Shown piece after piece: positions 8,564 to 16,272 of a stretch of 64,000 nt of DNA. The notes under the pieces are model-generated. The model saw only the letters and a list, made by a program, of their open reading frames with translations, was not told where the DNA came from and ran no database searches. This DNA comes from Prosthecobacter sp. (lineage in GTDB: Bacteria; Verrucomicrobiota; Verrucomicrobiia; Verrucomicrobiales; Verrucomicrobiaceae), in contig NZ_JACSRD010000138.1 of NCBI RefSeq assembly GCF_014879935.1, positions 62,001 through 126,000 of the forward strand. The letters run 5' to 3'. A program made the translations under genes and the position numbers. Within the stretch, counting starts at the first letter, position 1. Every line of letters starts with the position of its first letter.

Positions 8564-9613
8564 TCAAATGTCGTTCTCCTGCAAATCGAAGGCCTCATCA
8601 AGCATCGCCCCATCGAGGAGATGCTCGATGAGATGACGGGCCAGCCAGGGGGCGCGGAGAGAGCCTTTGGAACCGAGGCCGTTGAGGAAAGCGACGCGTG
8701 GATGGGTGGGATGTGTGCCCATCAGGGCCTGACGGCCTTTGATGATGGGGCGCACGGCGCTTTGGGCGGTGATGATGTCAGCAGGCGTGTGCAGCAGCGT
8801 GCCGAGGGTGGCTTCGAGCTGTGCGACTTGCTCCGGCGATGGCGTGTTCGGATCGGTGAAAGTCCATTCGTAGGTGGAGCCGGCACGGCAGGTGCCGTCG
8901 TTGCGTGGCAGCAGCCAGCAACCTCGGTTCACGATGCGCTTGTCGCCGTGCAGATCGGCTTTGACGGTCAAAATCGTGCCGAGGGCGGATTGAAACGGCA
9001 CCCAGCTGAGCAGCGGATGCTGCGCTGCGTTCCAGCCGTTCGCCCAGATCACGTGCGAAAAGCGTTCGCCCCTCCAATCGATGCCATTGGCATCGTCCAG
9101 CACCTCAGAGGGACTTGCATCGGCCTGCCGCCATGAATCCAGCGAGTCAAAGAAGCGGCGGCTGGCCTCCAGGAAGGCGGTGGTGTCCAGCCAGGCGGCG
9201 TGCCGTTGCTGAAAGCCGTTTTGCGGGTCACGAAACACGTCTGCGCTCAGTTTCGGCTCTCGCGGGTGGAGGAAGCCCTGCATGTCGGCATCGTGACGGC
9301 GCTTTTGCCACTTCGTCACCTCCTGCTCGCTCTTCAGCAGACGGACGTAGCCGCGGGGGAAGAAGAAGCGCTGCCGCAGTTGCTTCCCACGCTGGCGATA
9401 GAATCGCAGTGCTTCTCGATAAAACATCGCGTAGCGCCAGCTCACAGTGAGGCGCATGCCGGTGATCGGCGTGATCAAGCCGGCGGCGACTTTGGAGCAG
9501 GTGACCGGTTCGTCGCGATCCACGATCAGAAACGGCACGCCGCGCTCCCACAACCGCCACGCCAGCGCCGTGCCGGCGAGTCCCTGGCCGATGATGAGGA
9601 TGCGGGATGCCAT
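8564..9613 (-). CDS. FAD-dependent oxidoreductase, DAO family (MnmC2/MnmL-like)
   Basis: A 349-residue flavoprotein. The N-terminal Rossmann motif is ILIIGQGLAGTALAWRL with Asp/Glu-type ending VDRDEP. The C-terminal FAD-contacting segment is NGLGSKGSLRAPWLARHL, which resembles the GSRGL..AP..A motif of the MnmC FAD domain. That domain, and its stand-alone Bacillus counterpart MnmL (YurR), converts cmnm5(s2)U34 to nm5(s2)U34 in tRNA. The fold assignment is firm; the tRNA role is inferred from this motif and from the mnmM-like gene downstream. It lies 18 bases after the hypothetical secreted protein gene and 59 bases before the antitoxin gene, all in one orientation. A generic D-amino-acid or glycine oxidase remains possible. 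Confidence 0.72.
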   Translation of the reverse strand: MASRILIIGQGLAGTALAWRLWERGVPFLIVDRDEPVTCSKVAAGLITPITGMRLTVSWRYAMFYREALRFYRQRGKQLRQRFFFPRGYVRLLKSEQEVTKWQKRRHDADMQGFLHPREPKLSADVFRDPQNGFQQRHAAWLDTTAFLEASRRFFDSLDSWRQADASPSEVLDDANGIDWRGERFSHVIWANGWNAAQHPLLSWVPFQSALGTILTVKADLHGDKRIVNRGCWLLPRNDGTCRAGSTYEWTFTDPNTPSPEQVAQLEATLGTLLHTPADIITAQSAVRPIIKGRQALMGTHPTHPRVAFLNGLGSKGSLRAPWLARHLIEHLLDGAMLDEAFDLQENDI

Positions 9614-9631
9614 TCTCCTGCCGAGTCGGGA

Positions 9632-10441
9632 TTACTTCGTCACCATCTCCTGCATCAGCGCCTTGAGCTTCTCGCTGGTCTCCGCCGCCTGTTCTTGGGT
9701 AAGCGGGGTCGCTTCCACATTTTTCCAGGCCTGGCTGGTCTGATCGACCGTGGAGCGAATCCGCGTGAGCAACGGCAGTTCACGCCTTTCCGCACTGATG
9801 CGGCCGCAGTTCTCGCGCAAATCTTGAAGCAGGTCCGGCGTGCCGCTGCACAGGCCGCGCACATCGCTTTCCGGGGCGGCGACGATGATGGCGGAGACGA
9901 TTTCCATGAGGCGCAGACCGACTCCGATGTCGATCAGCAGGGCCAGATCCTCATCCATCTGCTCGCGCAACAGACGCAGCGCCTCCTGATGACCCTCGAC
10001 CAGCTCCTGCCGCAGCTCCTTCCACGCGTTCTGCTCAGCCAGGTTTCCCTGCGTCATCAATCGCGGCAAAAGCTTTTCTCCCAGGCCAAGCGTGCGGCAG
10101 TAGGCGAGCACTTCCTGGTTGTTGTTGCGGAACTGCTGCGCGTCGGTGGCCTGCAAGACGAGGAAACTGTCCCCCAGCAAGGTCCCCAGCACCAAGGCGG
10201 AGCGATGGCGCTCAGCGGAAGGCGTCGGCGGTGGCGGGCGAAACAGAAGACGCCAGCGCGCCTTCGTGTGCATCCCCACGGTGTCGAGAAAATCGGCCGG
10301 ACTCGGCGTGGCCGGAACGGCAGGTGCAGCCGCAGGCTTTTCCTCGGCGGGTTTGTTCTCAACAGCCTGCGAGGGGCTCACAACGCCACCCAGCACGACA
10401 AAAAGGGTCACGCGAAGGAAGCGGGCGAGGTCGGCAGGCAT
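9632..10441 (-). CDS. Hypothetical exported protein
   Basis: A 269-residue protein I do not recognise. It opens with a probable signal peptide (about residues 8-26, LRVTLFVVLGGVVSPSQA) followed by a short Pro/Ala/Glu-rich linker. The rest is predominantly helical, with several charged heptad-like stretches (ELRQELVEGHQEALRLLREQ) that suggest a helical bundle. No catalytic motif is visible. It sits between glmS (27 bases upstream) and the FAD oxidoreductase (18 bases downstream), so it is probably co-transcribed with both. Confidence 0.7.
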   Translation of the reverse strand: MPADLARFLRVTLFVVLGGVVSPSQAVENKPAEEKPAAAPAVPATPSPADFLDTVGMHTKARWRLLFRPPPPTPSAERHRSALVLGTLLGDSFLVLQATDAQQFRNNNQEVLAYCRTLGLGEKLLPRLMTQGNLAEQNAWKELRQELVEGHQEALRLLREQMDEDLALLIDIGVGLRLMEIVSAIIVAAPESDVRGLCSGTPDLLQDLRENCGRISAERRELPLLTRIRSTVDQTSQAWKNVEATPLTQEQAAETSEKLKALMQEMVTK

Positions 10442-10468
10442 GTGTGAGCAGGAGGATAAACCTCATTA

Positions 10469-12322
10469 TTACTCAACGGTCACGCTTTTTGCCAGATTTC
10501 TCGGCTTATCAACATCGCAACCGCGGGCGACGGCGGTGTAGTAGCTGAGGAGCTGGAGCGGAATGACATTCAGGATCGGCGTGAGGTAGCTGGGGCAGTC
10601 AGGGACGTAGATGACGTCCTGAGTGAGGCGCTCCAGCTCCGTGCGGCCCTCAGTCGTGACGGCGATGACGGGGCCTTTGCGGGCGAGGACCTCCTCGATG
10701 TTGCTCACGTTCTTGTCGAAGACGGCGTCGTCGGGCGCGATGAAGATGGAAGGCATGTCCGGCTTCACCAACGCGATCACGCCATGCTTCAGCTCGGCAC
10801 TCGGATGGCCGCTGGCGTAGATATAGCTGATCTCCTTCATCTTCAGCGCTCCTTCGAGAGCCACGGGATAGTTCGCCTGGCGCCCCATGAACAGCATGCC
10901 CTCGGCGTGGCAGTGCTTCTCCGCGATGGCTTTGATCTTGTCGGCCTGTTTGAGGATGGTGACGATCTTGTCCGGCAGCGCTTCGAGCTGATCGATCATT
11001 TCGAGGCCATCCACGCTCGAAAGGTGGTGGATGCGGCCGAGAAGCAGGCTGAGCAGCGTGAGAATCGTCACTTGCGATGTGAAGGTCTTCGTCGCCGCCA
11101 CGCCGATTTCCGGCCCAGCGTGAATGTAAACACCGCCATCGCTCTCGCGGGCAATCGTGCTGCCGACGGTGTTCACGATACCGAGGCAGCGGATGCCTTT
11201 GCGCTGGCCCTCACGCATGGCGGCGAGCGTGTCGATCGTCTCGCCGCTCTGGCTCATCACGAACTGCAGCGTGTTCTTGTTCGCCGGAACGTTGCGATAG
11301 CGGAACTCGCTGGCGATCTCGACCTCGGTGGGCACGCGGGCGAGCGTTTCGATCAAGTACTCACCCACCATCGCCGCATGATACGCTGTACCGCAGCCAG
11401 CGAGGATGATGCGATCAATTTGAGCCAGCTCACGCGGGGTCATGTTCAATCCGCCGAGCACGGCGGTGCATTCATCGCGGGAAAGACGGCCGCGCATCGC
11501 GTTGCGGAGGCTTTGCGGCTGCTCGTAGATTTCCTTGAGCATGTAGTGCGGGAAGTCGCCCTTCTCCGCATCGTCGGCGCTAAATTCCACACGGCTGACT
11601 TTCACCTCCGTGGGCGTGCCTTGATGCGATTGCACGTCGTAGCTGTCCTTGGTGATCGTGACGATGTCGTAGTCGTTCAGATAGACGACATCGCGCGTGT
11701 GATTCACCACCGCCGCCACGTCGCTGGCCAGGAAATGCTCGTTTTTGCCGAGACCGACGATCAACGGGCTGCCAAGACGTGCGCCGACGATCACGCCGGG
11801 CAGGTCCGCGTGCATCACGGCGATGCCGTAGGTGCCTTTGACGCGGCTGAGCGCTGCTTTGACGGCACCGACGAGACGTTGCGTGCCGTCTTTCTCCTTG
11901 GATTCGTCAAAGAAGGTGCCGACGAGATGGGAAAGGACTTCCGTGTCCGTCTGCGAGTGGAAAACATGGCCTTTGGCGGCCAATTGATCGCGGATCGACT
12001 GGTAATTCTCGATCACGCCGTTGTGCACCAGCACCAGGTTGCCGCCCTGGTCGGGATGCGGATGGGCGTTTTCATCGGTGGCAGGGCCGTGCGTGGCCCA
12101 GCGGGTGTGGGAGATGCCCATCGTGCCTTCCGGTTTCGCTTCATCGACGGCCTGGCGCAGATTGTCGATGCGACCGGCCTTTTTCACGATCCTCAGCCCG
12201 GCCGGGCCGCCGCAAAGCGCCACGCCAGCGGAGTCATAGCCGCGATATTCGAGACGCCGAAGTCCGTCGAGAAGAATGGGGCTGGCCTGACGATTGCCGA
12301 TGTATCCAACGATGCCGCACAT
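10469..12322 (-). CDS. glmS: Glutamine-fructose-6-phosphate aminotransferase (isomerizing)
   Basis: A 617-residue GlmS, the first enzyme of UDP-GlcNAc synthesis (fructose-6-phosphate plus glutamine to glucosamine-6-phosphate). The start at 12322 puts Cys at position 2 (MCGIVGYIG), the Ntn-hydrolase nucleophile after Met removal; the upstream in-frame ATG at 12388 would bury it. The glutaminase domain has THGPATDENAHPH. Two SIS domains follow, with CGTAYHAAMVGEY, MSQSGETIDTL and the ASGHPSAELKHGVIALV loop, and the terminus is LAKSVTVE. I see no glmS ribozyme upstream: the 127 bases before the start show no recognisable catalytic fold. Confidence 0.97.
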   Translation of the reverse strand: MCGIVGYIGNRQASPILLDGLRRLEYRGYDSAGVALCGGPAGLRIVKKAGRIDNLRQAVDEAKPEGTMGISHTRWATHGPATDENAHPHPDQGGNLVLVHNGVIENYQSIRDQLAAKGHVFHSQTDTEVLSHLVGTFFDESKEKDGTQRLVGAVKAALSRVKGTYGIAVMHADLPGVIVGARLGSPLIVGLGKNEHFLASDVAAVVNHTRDVVYLNDYDIVTITKDSYDVQSHQGTPTEVKVSRVEFSADDAEKGDFPHYMLKEIYEQPQSLRNAMRGRLSRDECTAVLGGLNMTPRELAQIDRIILAGCGTAYHAAMVGEYLIETLARVPTEVEIASEFRYRNVPANKNTLQFVMSQSGETIDTLAAMREGQRKGIRCLGIVNTVGSTIARESDGGVYIHAGPEIGVAATKTFTSQVTILTLLSLLLGRIHHLSSVDGLEMIDQLEALPDKIVTILKQADKIKAIAEKHCHAEGMLFMGRQANYPVALEGALKMKEISYIYASGHPSAELKHGVIALVKPDMPSIFIAPDDAVFDKNVSNIEEVLARKGPVIAVTTEGRTELERLTQDVIYVPDCPSYLTPILNVIPLQLLSYYTAVARGCDVDKPRNLAKSVTVE

Positions 12323-12449
12323 GGGAGAAATAAGGGGGAGTTTGAGGGAGCCTGCCGTGTGACAGGTCCGTACGATACCGCCCTGCAAATTCCACGCCAG
12401 CAGTTCATGGCACGACCCTTTTTCTTTATTGGAACGAAGTCTTCACGGC

Positions 12450-13862
12450 TCACCCCATGATCCCCGGCACCAGCTCGCCGTGGATGTCGGTGAGGCGGTA
12501 GTCGCGGCCTTGGTAGCGGAAGGTGAGACGTTCGTGGTCGAGGCCGAGCAGGTTCAGCACGGTGGCATTCAGATCGTGCGTGTGGACGGGATTTTCGGCG
12601 ATGTTGAAGCCGAAGTCGTCGGTCTTGCCGTAAACCGTGCCCGGTTTGATGCCGCCGCCGGCCATCCACATGGTGTAGGCGTCTTTGTGGTGGTCGCGGC
12701 CGGGGGCGGTCTTGGTGCCGTCGCCATTGATGCCCTGACGCAATGGCGTGCGGCCGAATTCGCCGCCCCAAATCACCAGCGTCTCGTCCAGCAGGCCGCG
12801 TTGCTTCAAATCACGCACGAGGGCGGCCATGGGACGGTCCACGTCCTTCGCTTTGGCGGTGATGCGTTGCTTGAGGCCGCCGTGGTGGTCCCAGTCGGAG
12901 TCAAAGAGCTGCACCATGCGCACGCCGCGTTCGATCAGCCGGCGGGCGAGGACGCAGTTGTTGGCGAAGGAGGCTTTTCCCGGTTCGGCACCATACATGT
13001 CGAGCGTGGCCTTGTTTTCCTTCGTGATGTCCATCAGCTCCGGCACACTGGCCTGCATGCGGTAGGCCATTTCATACTGGCTGATGCGGGTGGCGATCTC
13101 AGGATCACCCACGACGCCGAGCTGCTGCTCGTTGAGCGCTTTGACGGCATCGAGCACCTTGCGGCGGTCTTTGCTGCTGTGGCCGGCGGGATTGCCCAGA
13201 AACAGCACCGGCTCGCCGCTGCCGCGGAATTGAATGCCCTGATACACGCTGGGCAGGAAGCCGGTGCTCCACAGCGAGGTGCCAGCGCCGCCGGGCGGAC
13301 CGGACAAAAGCACGACGTAGGCGGGCAGATCGCGGTTTTCCGCGCCGAGACCGTAGGTGACCCACGCTCCCATGCTGGGCCGGCCGCCCTGGCCGAAACC
13401 GGTGTGCAGAAACATCTGCGCTGGCGCGTGATTGATCTCGTTGGTGTGGAGGGATTTCACCACGCAGATGTCATCGGCCACGGTGCCGAGATTTGGCAGC
13501 AGCTCGCTCAATTCGAGTCCGCTTTGGCCATGACGCTGGAATTTGAACTCGGTGCCTGCGAGGGTCATTTCGCCACCGATGAAGGCGAAACGTTTGCCCT
13601 TTGTCAGCTCCTCCGGGCACTTCTGGCCGTCCATCTTCTGCAGCAGCGGCTTGTAATCATACAGATCGAGCTGCGAGGGTGCGCCGATCATGTGCAGGTA
13701 GATCACATGCTTCGCCTTTGGCGCAAAATGCGGCCGTGGAGCCGGAGCCGCGGGCAGATCCCGCGCCAGCAGTGAACCCAGGGCCGCCGAACCGAGCCCA
13801 AGCCCGGACCGGTGGAGAAAATGGCGGCGTGAGACGCGCAGGAAATCAGGCGTGGCAGTCAT
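12450..13862 (-). CDS. Tat-exported DUF1501 protein
   Basis: A 470-residue DUF1501 (sulfatase-fold) protein. A Tat signal is visible: [20 protein letters not shown]. Family motifs include [19 protein letters not shown] near the start, [13 protein letters not shown], the [10 protein letters not shown] block and WGGEFGRTP, followed by [24 protein letters not shown]1501 genes are abundant in Planctomycetes and Verrucomicrobia and normally follow a DUF1549/DUF1553 cytochrome partner. No such partner is in the window: the upstream gene is a small membrane protein. Biochemical function is unknown. Confidence 0.92.
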   Translation of the reverse strand: MTATPDFLRVSRRHFLHRSGLGLGSAALGSLLARDLPAAPAPRPHFAPKAKHVIYLHMIGAPSQLDLYDYKPLLQKMDGQKCPEELTKGKRFAFIGGEMTLAGTEFKFQRHGQSGLELSELLPNLGTVADDICVVKSLHTNEINHAPAQMFLHTGFGQGGRPSMGAWVTYGLGAENRDLPAYVVLLSGPPGGAGTSLWSTGFLPSVYQGIQFRGSGEPVLFLGNPAGHSSKDRRKVLDAVKALNEQQLGVVGDPEIATRISQYEMAYRMQASVPELMDITKENKATLDMYGAEPGKASFANNCVLARRLIERGVRMVQLFDSDWDHHGGLKQRITAKAKDVDRPMAALVRDLKQRGLLDETLVIWGGEFGRTPLRQGINGDGTKTAPGRDHHKDAYTMWMAGGGIKPGTVYGKTDDFGFNIAENPVHTHDLNATVLNLLGLDHERLTFRYQGRDYRLTDIHGELVPGIMG

Positions 13863-13904
13863 GATGTGGCTGAAACGGTGCTTTCGGCCCGCAAGTTTCC
13901 TGAA

Positions 13905-14315
13905 TCAGGCCTCCGGCCGTCTGGCGAAGCAGCGTGCCCCAAACACGAGCGCCAATGTCGTCATCGCGCCCGTGGCATCCGCGATGAGATCCCGCATGGT
14001 TTCGTGGATGCTGTGCTGGATGTGCGTGTGATAGACGACATCGGACAACAGCTCCGCGAACTCCCAGAACAGCCCGACGGTGCAGGCCAGGGCAAAGGTG
14101 AAGAGATAACGCGCAAAGGCCGTCAGCGTGCCAAACCACGACGCAAAACAGTCCAGCGCATGCCAGAGGAAGTAGGAGATCGCGACTCCGCCGCTGTAAT
14201 GCATGACAAAGTCGAGCGGCTGACGCCAAGGTGTGTTGAAGATGACCCGGTGGAAGATCAAGACGGCGACTGGAGCCCAGCCGGCACGTAGCATGAGCCG
14301 GATCAGCGGCGTCAT
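13905..14315 (-). CDS. Small integral membrane protein
   Basis: A 136-residue protein with about four hydrophobic helices (VAVLIFHRVIF, GGVAISYFLWHAL, LFTFALACTVGLFW, TGAMTTLALVFGA). The segment WEFAELLSDVVY followed by DLIADATGA resembles the DUF2238/VanZ-like arrangement of an acidic loop before the last helix; this is a weak match and no function follows from it. The start at 14315 was chosen because it overlaps the stop of the exonuclease gene as TGATG, implying translational coupling. The longer open frame upstream is basic, non-protein-like sequence inside the exonuclease gene. Confidence 0.7.
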   Translation of the reverse strand: MTPLIRLMLRAGWAPVAVLIFHRVIFNTPWRQPLDFVMHYSGGVAISYFLWHALDCFASWFGTLTAFARYLFTFALACTVGLFWEFAELLSDVVYHTHIQHSIHETMRDLIADATGAMTTLALVFGARCFARRPEA

Positions 14316-14860
14316 CAGGCGGCCCAGTTGACCTTCACGCTTTGTTCGCGGCCGTTGCGGTCGTGATACTTCACGTGGCCGTTCTGCGCGCCGTATTCGT
14401 GCACGCACTTGGTCACTTTGACGTCGTAGCAGCAGTATTCGGCGATCTTTGCCACCTCGCCCTGCTGCCACCACTTCAGCGCATCCAGGCCGTCAGCGGT
14501 CTTGCCCATGCCCAGCGTGGCGGCGGCGACGGCATCGAGCTTGATGCGATGGCCGAGCGCTTTTTCCAGGTCGATGAGCATGTCGAGGCTGCGCAGTTGA
14601 TCGCGGAAGTCGAAGATGCTGTGGCCCATGAGCACCTCGTAGTCGAAGCCCACATGGTTGAAGCCGACGACGAGATCGGCCCGACGGAGCTGCTCGATGA
14701 GGGCGGAGGATTCATCCTCCGTGTAGATGGTGTACTCGTTCAGCTTTGTGCTGAAGGTGACGGCCACGGAGATGCCCATCATGTGTTTGTTACCCCAGCC
14801 GCCCACGTCATTCGCGGTGCGGCGTGTTTCGAGGTCGAAATAAACGATGTCTCCGGCCAT
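14315..14860 (-). CDS. DEDD-family 3'-5' exonuclease-like (RNase H fold) protein
   Basis: A 181-residue protein with the DnaQ/YprB-like exonuclease layout. Exo I is YFDLET (Asp9, Glu11), Exo II is VVGFNHVGFDYEVL with Asp in the usual place, and Exo III is AEYCCYDVKVTK with Tyr and the last Asp, i.e. a DEDDy set. The region resembles the predicted PolB-like or YprB ribonuclease H superfamily (PF13482). By family knowledge it would trim 3' ends of DNA or RNA in the cytoplasm. It lies 21 bases after infA and is coupled to the membrane-protein gene downstream by a one-base stop/start overlap. Confidence 0.8.
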   Translation of the reverse strand: MAGDIVYFDLETRRTANDVGGWGNKHMMGISVAVTFSTKLNEYTIYTEDESSALIEQLRRADLVVGFNHVGFDYEVLMGHSIFDFRDQLRSLDMLIDLEKALGHRIKLDAVAAATLGMGKTADGLDALKWWQQGEVAKIAEYCCYDVKVTKCVHEYGAQNGHVKYHDRNGREQSVKVNWAA

Positions 14861-14881
14861 GATCGCGATGCAGGGCGAAGA

Positions 14882-15298
14882 TCAGCCGATGCGGTAAACG
14901 ATGCGTGCCTTGTCCATGTCGTAGGGCGACATCTCGATCTTCACAGCGTCGCCGATCACGAGACGGATGAACTTCTTGCGCATCTTGCCCGAGATGTGGG
15001 CGAGCACTTCGTGTCCGTTGCGCAGCTTCACGCGGAACATGGTGCCGGCGAGCACGGCGGTGATGACGCCGTCGAGCTCGATGGCTTCTTCCTTGGCCTT
15101 GCCACCTTGTTCGGGTTCCGGCTCACGCGGCGGTGGCGGAGTGTAACGCTGCTGGGGACGCTGGGAGGGGCCGCCGCGATTTGGCGGACCGCCCCGGCCG
15201 GGAGGACCACCACGGTTGGGCGGGCCGCTCCGATTTGGGGGACCACTACGGTTGGGTGGGCCACTGCGTGACGGGCCGCGATTTGGAGGAGGAGGCAT
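14882..15298 (-). CDS. infA: Translation initiation factor IF-1 with Arg/Gly/Pro-rich N-terminal extension
   Basis: Residues 67-138 are a complete IF-1 ([15 protein letters not shown]..., then [18 protein letters not shown] and ending [11 protein letters not shown]), the OB-fold factor that occupies the 30S A site. Usual length is about 72 residues; here 66 extra residues precede it, built of GPPNRSG/GGPPGRG-type repeats and a [11 protein letters not shown] spacer. The codons for residues 2-71 contain no Met, Val or Leu, so no internal ATG, GTG, TTG or CTG start exists before the IF-1 core, and the extension must be translated. The extension is disordered and RG-rich, so RNA binding is an inference. 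It is transcribed towards the exonuclease gene and divergent from the ECF sigma gene. Confidence 0.93.
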   Translation of the reverse strand: MPPPPNRGPSRSGPPNRSGPPNRSGPPNRGGPPGRGGPPNRGGPSQRPQQRYTPPPPREPEPEQGGKAKEEAIELDGVITAVLAGTMFRVKLRNGHEVLAHISGKMRKKFIRLVIGDAVKIEMSPYDMDKARIVYRIG

Positions 15299-15446
15299 GC
15301 TGGGAAAAAGTAGGCCGTGAGAATGCTGCCACAGACGGGGAATACAAGGGTAAAATTGCCGGGGGCCGGGCGGAGTTGCACTGGTGGGCAGCTCAGGCAG
15401 ACAAAAACCTCGCCCTCATGCGTCCTGTCCGTGAAACTGTCCTCCG

Positions 15447-15959
15447 ATGCCTGCCGCGCCCACCTTGCCTGAACTCTACGACGCTCATGCGGCCGGGCTG
15501 TTTCACTACTTCAGGAGCTTCACGCGTGAAGAGGCCGATGCAAAGGACCTGCTGCATGACTTCTTCATCAAACTGGCCCGGCAGACGATTCCACCGGGCA
15601 TTTCCAACCTGCGTGCCTGGCTGCTGCGGCTGGCGCATCATCACGCCATCGACTGGCTGCGTCGGCATCGTGTGCGGCGTCGGGCGGAGGACCAGTCGCA
15701 GGCCTTGGTGGAAATGTTTGCTCCGCAGAATGATCCGGATCAGGAGGCGCTGGCACGACGCTTGACGCAGGCGCTGGCCATTCTGCCGCTGGAGCAGCGC
15801 AGCGTGGCGCAATTGAAGCTCTGGGATGGACTGACCTTTGAGGAGATCGCGGAAGTGCAGGGCATTCCGCTGAACACGGCTGCGAGCCGTTATCGCTACG
15901 CCCTGGAAAAGCTGCGCAGCGAGCTGCGGCCGCTCTACGACGAACTGAAACCGTCATGA
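15447..15959 (+). CDS. ECF-family RNA polymerase sigma factor
   Basis: A 170-residue sigma-70-family ECF factor. Region 2 is visible as LYDAHAAGLFHYFRSF...ADAKDLLHDFFIKL, with NLRAWLLRLAHHHAIDWLRRHR as the -10 recognition helix. Region 4 is LPLEQRSVAQLKLWDGLTFEEIAEVQGIPLNTAASRYRYALEKLR, a helix-turn-helix contacting the -35 element. It redirects polymerase to a small regulon. The stop overlaps the start of the next gene by four bases (ATGA), so the product of that gene is its likely partner. No typical ECF autoregulatory promoter stands out in the 148 bases upstream. Confidence 0.93.
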   Translation: MPAAPTLPELYDAHAAGLFHYFRSFTREEADAKDLLHDFFIKLARQTIPPGISNLRAWLLRLAHHHAIDWLRRHRVRRRAEDQSQALVEMFAPQNDPDQEALARRLTQALAILPLEQRSVAQLKLWDGLTFEEIAEVQGIPLNTAASRYRYALEKLRSELRPLYDELKPS

Positions 15960-16246
15960 ACATGAATCACGATGCCTTTGAAAACGATCTGCACGCCCTG
16001 TGCCGTCGCGAACTGCCCGCTGCCTGGCGTGCGGAGATCCTGGGTGCGGTCAAAACGATCCGGCCGGCCCCACGCACGCCACGCTGGCTTGTCGCAGGCT
16101 GGAGCACGGCCTGGGCGGCGATCGTGCTGATGTACTTCACCATGCCGGTTGATTCGGAAACGTCATCGCCATCCGCGCATCGCGCACCGGTCATGCCACT
16201 GGATCAACGTGCTGCGCTGATCGATGCGCTGCTGGCTTCCAACTGA
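15956..16246 (+). CDS. Small single-pass membrane protein, candidate anti-sigma factor
   Basis: A 96-residue protein translationally coupled to the ECF sigma gene by an ATGA overlap. Residues 1-40 are a charged, cytosolic-like helix pair (HDAFENDLHALCRRELPAAWRAEIL). One transmembrane helix follows at about 44-60 (WLVAGWSTAWAAIVLMY), then a short exterior tail of about 35 residues. This is the topology of an ECF anti-sigma factor reduced to a minimum. The zinc motif HxxxCxxC of the ZAS class is absent. The role is inferred from context only. Confidence 0.65.
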   Translation: MNMNHDAFENDLHALCRRELPAAWRAEILGAVKTIRPAPRTPRWLVAGWSTAWAAIVLMYFTMPVDSETSSPSAHRAPVMPLDQRAALIDALLASN

Positions 16247-16272
16247 TCTCCATCCCTTCATTCTCGCTTCTC

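Noticed and set aside
12323-12449. glmS ribozyme upstream of glmS
   Set aside because: No sequence resembling its conserved catalytic core is visible; the region reads as a short leader.
10784-12460. Plus-strand open frame of 558 codons
   Set aside because: Antisense shadow of glmS.
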